Origin: an uncultured Centipeda sp.
GTDB lineage: Bacteria; Bacillota; Negativicutes; Selenomonadales; Selenomonadaceae
NCBI GenBank assembly: GCA_937925565.1
Contig: CALALM010000192.1
Coordinates: 1 to 8,178 of the forward strand
Reading direction: 5' to 3'
Length of the DNA: 8,178 nt
Shown piece after piece: positions 1 through 6,906 of this stretch (position 1 is its first letter; each line of letters begins with the position of its first letter). The notes under the pieces are model-generated. The model saw only the letters and a program-made list of their open reading frames with translations, did not search any database and was not told where the DNA came from. A program made the position numbers and the translations under genes.

Positions 1-513
1 CACGCCGCTGCTTGAAGCGTTGCCGTATGTCGTTGCGCCACTTCCTGCTTTGATAAGAAGTGCGTCGCTGTGTCCGTGGTAGCAGCCAATGAACTTCACA
101 ATCTTATCGCGCCCCGTATAGCCGCGAGCCAAACGGAGAGCACTCATCGTCGCCTCTGTCCCCGAGTTTACCATGCGGATGACCTCGATCGACGGGTAGA
201 CAGACTGCACAAGTTTTGCAAGCTCAGTCTCAAGGAGTGTCGGTGCACCGTAGCTTGTTCCGTGCGTCACAGCCTCCTGCAGAGCCTTGACCACCTGCGG
301 GTGCGCATGCCCAACAACCATCGGTCCCCATGAGCCCACGTAGTCGATGTATTCATTTCCGTCAATATCATAGATCTTAGAACCTTCGCCGCGTGCGATA
401 AAGAGCGGATTCCCGCCCACGTTCGCAAAGGAGCGCACGGGACTGTTGACCCCGCCCGGCATATATTCTTTCGCCTCGGCAAATGCTGCTTTCGACTGCT
501 GTGTATTTCGCAT
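1..513 (-). CDS. hemL: Glutamate-1-semialdehyde 2,1-aminomutase, N-terminal part (runs off the left edge)
   Basis: This PLP enzyme isomerises glutamate-1-semialdehyde, the product of HemA, to 5-aminolevulinate, the last step of the C5 route. I translated the minus strand from the ATG at 513 and found 171 uninterrupted codons to the window edge, about 40% of the family's usual length of roughly 430 residues. Visible family signatures are [10 protein letters not shown] near residues 18-27, [10 protein letters not shown] near 55-64, [16 protein letters not shown] near 116-131 (the cofactor-phosphate SGTEA region) and GCYHGHSDA near 143-151. The PLP-binding lysine lies beyond the window. A GGAGG at 520-524 sits 6 nt before the ATG and the hemB stop (525) is 11 nt upstream, so the gene is almost certainly in the same operon. 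It is truncated only by the window. Identity is very secure; the downstream end cannot be judged. Confidence -1.
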   Translation of the reverse strand, partial: MRNTQQSKAAFAEAKEYMPGGVNSPVRSFANVGGNPLFIARGEGSKIYDIDGNEYIDYVGSWGPMVVGHAHPQVVKALQEAVTHGTSYGAPTLLETELAKLVQSVYPSIEVIRMVNSGTEATMSALRLARGYTGRDKIVKFIGCYHGHSDALLIKAGSGATTYGNASSSGV

Positions 514-524
514 AACAATCCTCC

Positions 525-1496
525 CTATGCAGTGAGCCACGCAGCGGCATCCATCGCATGATAGGTAATGATGATCTTCGCACCGGCACGCTTCATGCTC
601 ATCAGCGTTTCCAAAACAATGCGCTGTTCGTCAATCCATCCATTTGCGGCAGCCGCTTTCACCATCGCATACTCACCGCTGACATTGTAGACCGCGATCG
701 GACGATCCGTCGCTTCGTATACCTGACGTACAATATCGAGGTAGACAAGCGCCGGCTTTACCATGATGATGTCCGCGCCCTCCTGCACGTCAAGTGCCGC
801 CTCCTTCAGAGCCTCACGCGCATTTGCGGGATCCATCTGATACTGGCGGCGATCGCCGAAGGACGGAGTGCTGTCCACTGCATCGCGGAAGGGGCCGTAA
901 TAGCCCGAGGCATATTTGACCGCGTAGCTCATGATGCTTGTATTCACAAAGCCCTCTGCGTCAAGACCTGCTCGAATGGCGGCAACGCGCCCATCCATCA
1001 TGTCCGAGGGTGCGACAATATCTGCTCCCGCACGCGCCTGACTAACAGCCGTCTGGACGAGGTGCGGCAGAGTAGCGTCATTGTCTACATAGTGATCGTG
1101 CAATTCACCGCAGTGTCCGTGGCTTGTATACTGACAGAGGCAGACATCGCCGACAACGACGAGTTCCGGAACGGCATCCTTGATCGCCGCAATCGCGCGT
1201 TGCACGGGACTCGTCATATCCCATGCACTCGAGCCGATCTCGTCCTTATATTCCGGCAGACCGAACACCTCGACTGCAGGAATCCCGAGAGCCGCAATCT
1301 CATGCGCAAGCGCCGGAACCTGATCCACAGAGTAGTGATAACAGCCCGGCATGCTCGGAATCTCTTCCTTGATGTGCTCGCCGGGAACAACAAAGATCGG
1401 GTAGACAAAATCGCGCGGAGACAGCTCTGTTTCGCGCACAAGATCGCGCATGCCCGATGAGATGCGCAGGCGGCGTGGACGCTGAATCATATTCAT
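525..1496 (-). CDS. hemB: Delta-aminolevulinic acid dehydratase (porphobilinogen synthase)
   Basis: This cytosolic enzyme condenses two 5-aminolevulinates to porphobilinogen. The predicted protein has 323 residues, normal for the family. The two Schiff-base lysines are recognisable: Lys194 in [17 protein letters not shown] and Lys247 in [12 protein letters not shown]. The segment [14 protein letters not shown] (residues 118-131) keeps three cysteines, Cys119, Cys121 and Cys129, which is the catalytic-zinc type of HemB rather than the aspartate-rich, magnesium-dependent type. The start at 1496 overlaps the cobA-hemD stop as ATGA, which suggests translational coupling. GGGAG lies about 8 nt upstream. 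A second in-frame ATG two codons later (1490) is possible but less favoured. The TAG stop at 525 is followed 11 nt later by hemL. Nothing is missing or broken. Confidence -1.
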   Translation of the reverse strand: MNMIQRPRRLRISSGMRDLVRETELSPRDFVYPIFVVPGEHIKEEIPSMPGCYHYSVDQVPALAHEIAALGIPAVEVFGLPEYKDEIGSSAWDMTSPVQRAIAAIKDAVPELVVVGDVCLCQYTSHGHCGELHDHYVDNDATLPHLVQTAVSQARAGADIVAPSDMMDGRVAAIRAGLDAEGFVNTSIMSYAVKYASGYYGPFRDAVDSTPSFGDRRQYQMDPANAREALKEAALDVQEGADIIMVKPALVYLDIVRQVYEATDRPIAVYNVSGEYAMVKAAAANGWIDEQRIVLETLMSMKRAGAKIIITYHAMDAAAWLTA

Positions 1497-3010
1497 TGCA
1501 TATACTCCCTTATGGCATCGACCAGTCCGTCGATGGTATAGTTCTCTGCTATGATGTCCGGCTCAAGTGCAAAACTTCGTGCTGTTTCTGCCGTGACCGG
1601 TCCGATGCAGGCAATTTTCACCTGTTGGAGCGGCGTGATATTCCCCAGCTGATGCACGAGGTTCTTCACCGTGGAGGAGCTCGTAAATGTCACGAAATCG
1701 ATCTCCCCATTACGCAGACGTTCGGCGAGCTCTTCTCCCCCACTCAGCTCCGGCACCGTCTCATAGGCAGGCGTGACATCAACCGTCGCTCCGTGCTCGC
1801 GCAGCGACTCCGGCAGGACATCGCGCGCCTCCTGCGCACGCGGCAGGAGAATGCGCGCACGCGGCGGCAGGATCGGCTTCAGTGCCTCCACGACGGCCTC
1901 GGCACGGAACTCCTCGGGCACGAGATCGGCATCAATTCCATAGGAGTGCAGTGCCTTTGCCGTCGCAGAACCGATTGCGGCAACCTTCGCATAACCGAGT
2001 GCGCGTGTATCCCTGCCCGCATGGTGAAGCCGTGCAAAGAAGTGCTCCACTCCGTTGACGCTCGTAAAGATCAGCCAGTGGTACGTATGCAGCTCTCCAA
2101 TCGCCGCATCCAGTGCCGCATACCCATCTGCGGGAGGCACAATGCGGATCACGGGAGTCTCCACGCAGACCGCACCGAGTGCTGTCAGCTTCTCCGTGAG
2201 TGCCGATGCCTGTGCACGCGCGCGCGTCACAAGGATGTGTTTCCCGAGAAGCGGGCGAATATCCGCACGATCAAACCAGCGCAGCTGCTCCCGCAGCTTT
2301 ACCACCTCACCGACAATGAAGATCGCAGGCGGTCGAATTCCGTCGCGCTGCACCATTGCGGCGGCATCGCCGAGCGTCGTGACATACGTTTCCTGATCGG
2401 CACGCGTTCCCCAACGAATGACTGCAGCAGGCGTATCCGCGGAGCGCCCGTTGTCCATCAGATTCTTCGTAATCTCAGGGAGATTGGCGACGCCCATCAG
2501 AAAGATCAGCGTATCGACACCGGTCGCGAGATGCTGCCATCGAACATGCGACTCGGGCTTCGTCGGATCCTCATGCCCCGTGATGACCGCAAAGGAAACG
2601 GCCACACCGCGATGGGTGACGGGGATGCCCGCATAGGCAGGAACGCTGATTGCGGAAGTCACGCCCGGCAGCACCTCGAACGGAATGCCGCGCGCAAGAA
2701 GCACAAGCGCTTCCTCCCCGCCGCGTCCAAAGACAAAGGGATCGCCCCCTTTGAGTCGGACGACCGTCTTGCCTTCATCCGCCTTGTCCGCAAGCAAGAC
2801 ATTGATATCCTCCTGCCGCATCGTATGCTTGTTGGACTGCTTGCCGACATAGATCCGTTCTGCCTCCGGAGGCACATAAGCGAGAATACTCTCATCCGCC
2901 AGATGATCATAGACAACAACATCCGCCTGCTTCAGGCAGTTCATCGCACCGATTGTCAAAAGGCGCGGATCCCCCGGACCCGCGCCGACAAGAAATACTT
3001 TTCCACTCAT
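1493..3010 (-). CDS. cobA/hemD: Fused uroporphyrinogen-III C-methyltransferase / uroporphyrinogen-III synthase
   Basis: This 505-residue protein joins two enzymes at one branch point. Residues 1 to about 245 are a SAM-dependent SUMT (CobA): VGAGPGDP (8-15), VRLKGGDPFVFGRGGEE (84-100), PGVTSA (115-120) and VTHRG (131-135) are its classical motifs. This domain methylates uroporphyrinogen III to precorrin-2, the entry to siroheme and cobalamin. Residues from about 255 to the end are HemD, which cyclises hydroxymethylbilane with inversion of ring D: LVTRARAQASAL (260-271), LIFTSVNGVEHFF (313-325), VAAIGSATA (343-351), FTSSSTVKN (442-450) and IGPVTAETA (469-477). The start ATG at 3010 overlaps the hemC stop as ATGA. 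The upstream Shine-Dalgarno is weak, so initiation probably depends on coupling. Similar fusions are known in Clostridia and Negativicutes. It lacks the CysG dehydrogenase domain, which is supplied by the separate gene at 5172-5834. Confidence -1.
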   Translation of the reverse strand: MSGKVFLVGAGPGDPRLLTIGAMNCLKQADVVVYDHLADESILAYVPPEAERIYVGKQSNKHTMRQEDINVLLADKADEGKTVVRLKGGDPFVFGRGGEEALVLLARGIPFEVLPGVTSAISVPAYAGIPVTHRGVAVSFAVITGHEDPTKPESHVRWQHLATGVDTLIFLMGVANLPEITKNLMDNGRSADTPAAVIRWGTRADQETYVTTLGDAAAMVQRDGIRPPAIFIVGEVVKLREQLRWFDRADIRPLLGKHILVTRARAQASALTEKLTALGAVCVETPVIRIVPPADGYAALDAAIGELHTYHWLIFTSVNGVEHFFARLHHAGRDTRALGYAKVAAIGSATAKALHSYGIDADLVPEEFRAEAVVEALKPILPPRARILLPRAQEARDVLPESLREHGATVDVTPAYETVPELSGGEELAERLRNGEIDFVTFTSSSTVKNLVHQLGNITPLQQVKIACIGPVTAETARSFALEPDIIAENYTIDGLVDAIREYMQ

Positions 3011-3939
3011 ACCGCAATTCCAATCTCTTTCAAAATCTCTCGCCCGCCGACATCCAACAGTTCCTCTGCAAGAGCAATACCAATCTTCTCAGCCTCTGCG
3101 GGCGTTCCCATAGAGCGCGACCGGCAGACACGCATTCCATCGATCGAGGCAATCATCGCCTCTACGTGGAGCACATTGCCCTCACCGACCTCGGCATAGA
3201 CGCCGACAGGGATTTGACATCCGCCCTCGACGCGGCGCAGAAATGCGCGCTCCGCCGTTGCCGCCGCAGTCATCTCAGTGTCGCGCAGGAAATCGATCAT
3301 CTCCTGAATCCGACCATCGTCTGCGCGGCACTCAATCGCCAGTGCCCCCTGCCCGACGGCGGGGAGAATCATGGCACGCGGCAGAATCGTTCGGATGCGC
3401 TCACCCAGCCCGAGGCGCTTGAGCCCCGCCGCCGCGAGGACAATGGCATCGAACTCGCCCGCATCGAGCTTTGCAAGTCGTGTATTGACATTGCCGCGCA
3501 GATCGAGAATCGTAAGATCGGGGCGCACGGCAAGCAGCTGCGCACGCCGCCTCAGACTCGAGGTGCCGACCTTTGCCCCTTGGGGAAGATCCTCCATCGA
3601 TCGATAGTGCGCGCTGACAAAGGCATCGCCCGCATCGAGGCGTTGCGTAATCGCTCCGATGACAAGTCCCTCGGGGACCTCCGTCGGCATATCCTTGAGA
3701 CTGTGCACGGCAAGATCAATCTCACCCGCGAGCATCGCCTGCTCGAGTTCCTTCGTAAAGAGCCCCTTGCCCCCAATCTTTGCAAGAGGGGCATCGAGAA
3801 TGCGATCGCCCTTCGTCGTCATTTTTCGAAGTTCTACACGACAGCCATGATGCTTTTCAATTTCTGCCGCGATGTACTCCGCTTGCCACAGTGCCAGCTT
3901 ACTTGCCCGCGTACCGATAGTGATTGTGCCGCTGCTCAC
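3007..3939 (-). CDS. hemC: Hydroxymethylbilane synthase (porphobilinogen deaminase)
   Basis: HemC polymerises four porphobilinogens into linear hydroxymethylbilane, the substrate of the HemD domain encoded next. The 310-residue length is typical. Signatures include IGTRASKLALWQ (8-19), GLFTKELEQAML (59-70), LAVHSLKDMPTE (77-88) with the expected catalytic Asp83, VGTSSLRRRAQ (124-134), DLRGNVNTRL (146-155) and VEGGCQIPVG (237-246). Cys241 matches the cysteine that carries the dipyrromethane cofactor. The start is a GTG at 3939: no later start codon precedes the conserved GTRAS, so this choice is well supported. It lies inside hemA, giving a 41-bp out-of-frame overlap with the hemA 3' end. AGGA about 4 nt upstream and GGAG about 12 nt upstream are possible ribosome sites. 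The TGA stop overlaps the cobA-hemD ATG by the ATGA arrangement. Confidence -1.
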   Translation of the reverse strand: MSSGTITIGTRASKLALWQAEYIAAEIEKHHGCRVELRKMTTKGDRILDAPLAKIGGKGLFTKELEQAMLAGEIDLAVHSLKDMPTEVPEGLVIGAITQRLDAGDAFVSAHYRSMEDLPQGAKVGTSSLRRRAQLLAVRPDLTILDLRGNVNTRLAKLDAGEFDAIVLAAAGLKRLGLGERIRTILPRAMILPAVGQGALAIECRADDGRIQEMIDFLRDTEMTAAATAERAFLRRVEGGCQIPVGVYAEVGEGNVLHVEAMIASIDGMRVCRSRSMGTPAEAEKIGIALAEELLDVGGREILKEIGIAV

Positions 3940-5218
3940 TTGTTCCTGTTTCTCCTATCGCATCCAACTTAAAGAGGGCGCGCATCGCCTCGATGTAGAA
4001 TGCCTCATCCTTCGTACCTGCCGAGGCGCGCAGCTTCATCATCGGGGTGCGCAGAATCTTCCGCACAATCATGCGGCTCATATGCTCCACCTGCCGCTCC
4101 TGCTCCTCCGAGAGATCGGGCAGCTTCGCACTCACACGCTTGATCTCACGTTCGCGTATCCGCTCGCAGCGTCCCGAGAGAAGCGCCATAAGTGGCTGGA
4201 ATGAGAGATATTTGAAGCGTTCGAGAAGGGCTGTGACCTCCTCATCCACGATGCGCTCCGCCTTGACCGCCTCTGCCTGACGCTCGCTGAGATGTTCATC
4301 CACGACAGCCTCAAGCGCGTCGATATTGTAGAGTTCCACGCCCTTGATCCCCGCGACATCCGGATCCACATCGCGCGGAACGGCGATGTCGATGAGGAAG
4401 AGCTTGCGTCCCTGTCGGCGCGCCATCGCACGGCGGGTTTCCCACGCCTTGATCACGTAGTGCGGTGCTCCCGTCGACGTGACCACCACATCCACGCAGG
4501 TCAGATAGTCCATGGCTCGATCGAAGGGAATGGCTTCTCCACCGATCCGCTCTGCGAGACGCTCAGCACGTTCGATGTGGCGATTCGTCACGAAGATCAT
4601 TTCGATGCCGTGTGCACGCAAATGTTCCGCCGTCAGCTCTGCCATCTTGCCCGCGCCAAAGATCAGACCGGTGCATCCGCCGAGCCCCCCGAGCGAAGCA
4701 GCGGCAAGTTCCACCGCAGCATAGCTGACAGATACGGAGCGGTAGGCGATGCGCGTCTCCGTTCGCACGCGCTTGCCCGTTGTAATGGCACGGTGAAAGA
4801 GGAGATTGAGCACCGTGCTCGTCGCCCCCGCCTCGCGCGCAATCGCATAGGCTTCCTTCACCTGCGAGAGAATCTGCCCCTCACCGAGCACCAGTGAGTC
4901 AAGGCTCGACGATACGCGGAAGAGATGCTTGATCGCCTCGTCATCGACATAGGTGTAAAGATATGCATCCAGATCATCTCCGCCCTGTGCAAGATCATTG
5001 AGAAACTGCCGCAGTGCCTGTGCGCCGCGCTCATGATCGTCCACCGAGGCATAGAGCTCCGTACGGTTGCAGGTGGACAGTACCACCAGACCGCTCAGAC
5101 CATCATACTCTCCAAGACTTAAAAGCCCCGAACGCAGTTCCTCACGGGAAAACGAAACCCGCTCACGCACATCAACCGGAGCCGTTCGATGATTTAGCCC
5201 CAATGTCAAGAGCTGCAT
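3899..5218 (-). CDS. hemA: Glutamyl-tRNA reductase
   Basis: This NADPH-dependent enzyme reduces the glutamate of Glu-tRNA(Glu) to glutamate-1-semialdehyde, the committing and usually regulated step of the C5 pathway. From the ATG at 5218 the product has 439 residues and begins MQLLTLGLNHRTAPV, the normal family N-terminus. An in-frame TTG four codons earlier (5230) is possible, but a GAGG abuts it directly, too close for initiation. With numbering from the ATG, the catalytic cysteine is Cys50 in LSTCNRTELY, followed by the SSLDSLVLGEGQIL stretch (about 104-117), the Rossmann segment FGAGKMAEL (187-195) and the DIAVPRDVDP segment (277-286). A helical C-terminal dimerisation region follows. The gene overlaps the end of sirC by 47 bp and the start of hemC by 41 bp, both out of frame. 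No regulatory leader is visible before it, so it is probably expressed from the sirC promoter. Confidence -1.
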   Translation of the reverse strand: MQLLTLGLNHRTAPVDVRERVSFSREELRSGLLSLGEYDGLSGLVVLSTCNRTELYASVDDHERGAQALRQFLNDLAQGGDDLDAYLYTYVDDEAIKHLFRVSSSLDSLVLGEGQILSQVKEAYAIAREAGATSTVLNLLFHRAITTGKRVRTETRIAYRSVSVSYAAVELAAASLGGLGGCTGLIFGAGKMAELTAEHLRAHGIEMIFVTNRHIERAERLAERIGGEAIPFDRAMDYLTCVDVVVTSTGAPHYVIKAWETRRAMARRQGRKLFLIDIAVPRDVDPDVAGIKGVELYNIDALEAVVDEHLSERQAEAVKAERIVDEEVTALLERFKYLSFQPLMALLSGRCERIREREIKRVSAKLPDLSEEQERQVEHMSRMIVRKILRTPMMKLRASAGTKDEAFYIEAMRALFKLDAIGETGTSEQRHNHYRYAGK

Positions 5219-5834
5219 TACGTAACTCAACCTCAGCTTTCTCTAACTCTTCATCGCGAACCATACTTAAAATATGAGGGCGCAGTGCCATGCGCCAGAA
5301 TTCCGTGCGCTGCGCATCGTTCGGCAGCTGCGCCCGCAGCTCCGTCCGCAGACGTGCAACACATTCCAGCCACTCTCCAAAGGAATGCGGATAGAGATGC
5401 TCAAGTTCCATCCGTATGGCACGCGAGAGCGCGGGACTTCCTCCGTTCGTCGAAACGGTCAGCATAAACTCCCCGCGCCGCACAGTCGAAGGAATCTGAA
5501 ACGAGGAGGCACGCGGATCGTCGATCACGTTGACGAGAATTCCACGCTCGTTTGCCTCAAGTGCGACCTCCGCATTCACCGCAGGAGAATCCGTTGCCGC
5601 ATAGACCAGAAAAGCCCCTTTAAGTATGCCTTTGGTATAACACTCTTCTTGCCAGTCGATCTGTTCACTGTCCGCAAGCATACGAAGCGGTTCCGTGACC
5701 GCCGGCGCGATCACACGTACATCAACATCCGTACGCGTCGCCAGAATACCCACAACCTTGCGCTCTGCCACTCGACCGCCACCGATGACAATGACAAGCT
5801 GTCCCGTCAGGTCAACATTTAGCGGATAGAGCAC
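5172..5834 (-). CDS. sirC: Precorrin-2 dehydrogenase (possible sirohydrochlorin ferrochelatase), Met8p/CysG N-terminal type
   Basis: This 220-residue protein matches the N-terminal half of CysG and yeast Met8p, which oxidises precorrin-2 to sirohydrochlorin with NAD and in some members also inserts iron. VIVIGGGRVAERKV (14-27) is the NAD-binding glycine-rich loop. VNVIDDPRASSFQIPS (101-116) contains the conserved aspartate region (Asp105 is the likely catalytic residue), and LTVSTNGGSPALSRAIR (125-141) is the dimerisation-domain signature. Its serine at 128 aligns by eye with the serine reported to be phosphorylated in enterobacterial CysG. The start is a GTG at 5834 with GGAGGAGG 7 nt upstream. 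It is first in the operon, and CobA (1493-3010) makes its substrate. Whether it chelates iron, or only dehydrogenates as SirC does, cannot be read from sequence, so the symbol is tentative. Its end overlaps hemA by 47 bp. Confidence -1.
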   Translation of the reverse strand: MLYPLNVDLTGQLVIVIGGGRVAERKVVGILATRTDVDVRVIAPAVTEPLRMLADSEQIDWQEECYTKGILKGAFLVYAATDSPAVNAEVALEANERGILVNVIDDPRASSFQIPSTVRRGEFMLTVSTNGGSPALSRAIRMELEHLYPHSFGEWLECVARLRTELRAQLPNDAQRTEFWRMALRPHILSMVRDEELEKAEVELRNAALDIGAKSSNGSG

Positions 5835-5841
5835 ACGGATT

Positions 5842-5849
5842 CCTCCTCC
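5842..5849 (-). promoter_or_regulatory. Ribosome-binding site of sirC, supports the GTG start
   Basis: The minus strand reads GGAGGAGG, a near-perfect Shine-Dalgarno, with 7 nt between it and the GTG at 5834. This spacing, and the MLYPLNVDL start typical of the family, fix the start codon. The ATG just upstream (5850-5852) is out of frame. Confidence -1.
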
Positions 5850-5863
5850 ATAAAAGAAAAATA

Positions 5864-5876
5864 TGAATCCTATTCA
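5864..5876. repeat. Small inverted repeat at the predicted sirC transcription start
   Basis: TGAAT-CCT-ATTCA is a perfect 5-bp inverted repeat with a 3-bp centre. It falls at about +2 to +14 of the predicted sirC transcript. It may be an operator or nothing; such short repeats arise by chance in AT-rich DNA. Confidence -1.
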
Positions 5877-5884
5877 CGTTCGCT

Positions 5885-5913
5885 ATTATACCGCAAATAT
5901 GCGTAAAAAAAAA
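5885..5913 (-). promoter_or_regulatory. Candidate promoter of the sirC-hemA-hemC-cobA/hemD-hemB-hemL operon
   Basis: A perfect TATAAT lies on the minus strand at 5885-5890. At 17-bp spacing the -35 position (5908-5913) is only TTTTTT, part of the T-tract of the surE terminator, so the -35 match is poor. The expected transcription start near 5878 would give a leader of about 45 nt before the sirC GTG. The spacer holds an imperfect palindrome (5892-5903), and a perfect inverted repeat (5864-5876) lies just past the start point. Either could bind a regulator; this is inference. Confidence -1.
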
Positions 5914-5940
5914 GAGGAGAAGACGGAATCCCCTCTCTTT
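5905..5940 (-). terminator. Rho-independent terminator of surE
   Basis: About 27 nt past the surE stop, the minus strand reads AAAGAG, a bulged A, GGGGA, a loop, then a complementary arm ending CTCTTT and running into nine consecutive Ts (5905-5913). Two G-T pairs weaken the inner stem, but stem plus T-tract is a classic intrinsic terminator. The T-tract also forms the upstream part of the sirC promoter. Confidence -1.
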
Positions 5941-5966
5941 ATAGTGATTATCAACGAGCGCAGCAA

Positions 5967-6722
5967 TCATCCGATCCGTCTGCCGCATTCCTCAAGGAGC
6001 GGATAGTCCGTCATATCTACACCGATCGGAGTCACGGAGATCAGCCCGTGCTCCACCGCGTAGATATCCGTACCCGCACCCTTGTCCGTATCCGACACCT
6101 CACCTGCCACCTTGTAGTGCACGCGCCCGTTCTCCTCGATGCGTTCGAAGGCGTTGATGTAGTCGCGCCCGCCCTGCCGGCAGAAGACGAACTGCGGTGA
6201 CTCCCCTGTGAGCACCTTTGGAAAATTGATATTGAGGAGAAACGGCTTCTCCGTCTCCGCCAGAACGCGTTCCATAAACGGTTCGAAATACGCCGCTGCC
6301 TCCGCGTAGGAGATTTCACTGCCCTCAACGAGCGAGAGCGCAAAGGACGGAATGCCGTGGAAAAATCCCTCGAACGCCGCACCGACCGTCCCTGAGTAGA
6401 TCACATCTGTGCCGAGATTTGAGCCGTGATTGATGCCGGAGAGTACAACGTCCGGCATTTCCTCCGCGATTGCGTCCAGATAGAGCTTGCCACAGTCCGT
6501 CGGCGTCCCGTCGATCGCCCACGCCAGGATGTCGTAGTCCGCATCGAAATTCTCATCGGTGCGTACCTCGATCGCACGCCCGATCGTCAGCGCGTGTGAT
6601 GTCCCGCTCTGCTGGTGCATCGGTGCCGCAACCGTTACGTTATGACGCGGCGCCAGATGGCGTGCAAGTGTCTGCAGCCCTTCTGCCGCAATGCCGTCAT
6701 CGTTCAGGATCAGGATATTCAC
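5967..6722 (-). CDS. surE: 5'/3'-nucleotidase SurE (survival protein)
   Basis: SurE is a metal-dependent phosphatase that removes phosphate from nucleoside 5'- and 3'-monophosphates and is linked to stationary-phase survival in other bacteria. The product has 251 residues, the usual size. It begins MNILILNDDGI, with metal-ligand residues Asp8 and Asp9, Ser39 in HQQSGTSHALT and Asn98 in LSGINHGSNLGTD. DGTPTDC (71-77) and YSGTVGAA (109-116) are further family signatures. The frame stays open 20 codons further upstream to an ATG at 6782, but that extension crosses a strong hairpin and adds non-family sequence. The GTG at 6722 has GGAGG 7 nt before it and gives the family N-terminus, so I chose it. 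I see no convincing promoter between the tRNA-Lys gene and surE, so read-through from the tRNA promoter is likely. A terminator follows at 5905-5940. Confidence -1.
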   Translation of the reverse strand: MNILILNDDGIAAEGLQTLARHLAPRHNVTVAAPMHQQSGTSHALTIGRAIEVRTDENFDADYDILAWAIDGTPTDCGKLYLDAIAEEMPDVVLSGINHGSNLGTDVIYSGTVGAAFEGFFHGIPSFALSLVEGSEISYAEAAAYFEPFMERVLAETEKPFLLNINFPKVLTGESPQFVFCRQGGRDYINAFERIEENGRVHYKVAGEVSDTDKGAGTDIYAVEHGLISVTPIGVDMTDYPLLEECGRRIG

Positions 6723-6729
6723 AAATGCG

Positions 6730-6734
6730 CCTCC
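6730..6734 (-). promoter_or_regulatory. Ribosome-binding site of surE, decides the GTG start
   Basis: GGAGG on the minus strand lies 7 nt before the GTG at 6722. No comparable site precedes the in-frame ATG at 6782, so the shorter 251-residue product is preferred. Confidence -1.
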
Positions 6735-6747
6735 ATTCTCATATACG

Positions 6748-6777
6748 AAAGGCAGGTTGGCGTACCAACCTGCCTTT
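6748..6777 (-). terminator. Strong hairpin between tRNA-Lys and surE, probable (leaky) tRNA terminator
   Basis: AAAGGCAGGTTGG and its exact complement form perfect 13-bp arms around a 4-nt loop (6761-6764). It lies about 30 nt past the tRNA 3' end. The T-run after the stem is only TTT, inside the arm, followed by CG, so termination may be incomplete. It could instead be a transcript-stabilising or processing hairpin in the surE leader. Confidence -1.
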
Positions 6778-6806
6778 TCCAAACCGCCAAGCGGATGAAA
6801 TACACA

Positions 6807-6882
<76 letters not shown>

Positions 6883-6883
6883 A

Positions 6884-6903
6884 GTTGCACTCCTAAGTGC
6901 AAC
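6884..6903. repeat. Perfect inverted repeat immediately upstream of tRNA-Lys
   Basis: GTTGCACT-CCTA-AGTGCAAC has 8-bp perfect arms and a 4-bp centre. It covers the expected transcription start (near 6900) and almost the entire leader of the precursor tRNA, ending 1 nt short of the mature 5' base. It may be a leader hairpin beside the RNase P site or a DNA operator. Confidence -1.
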
Positions 6904-6906
6904 GCT

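Noticed and set aside
1457..3199. A 580-codon open frame on the plus strand opposite cobA-hemD, with similar long plus-strand frames opposite hemB (558-1460) and hemC (2953-3972)
   Set aside because: The frames mirror well-identified minus-strand genes. Their translations are rich in Arg, His, Cys and Ser with no recognisable domain, and I see no convincing ribosome site or promoter serving them. They are explained by GC-rich codon use depleting stops in the antisense frame.
6723..6770. Possible surE promoter TTGGTA-17 bp-TATATG on the minus strand between the hairpin and surE
   Set aside because: Each box matches only 4 of 6 consensus bases, the -35 lies in the hairpin stem, and the transcript would start at the ribosome-binding site, leaving no usable leader.
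6723..6782. N-terminal extension of SurE by 20 residues to an ATG at 6782
   Set aside because: The extension crosses the 13-bp hairpin and precedes the normal family start MNILILNDDG. GGAGG sits 7 nt before the GTG at 6722, and no such site precedes 6782.
6784..6794. Small CCGC-CAA-GCGG hairpin just past the tRNA-Lys 3' end
   Set aside because: The stem is only 4 bp with a 3-nt loop and a TTT after it, too weak to call a terminator beside the much stronger hairpin at 6748-6777.
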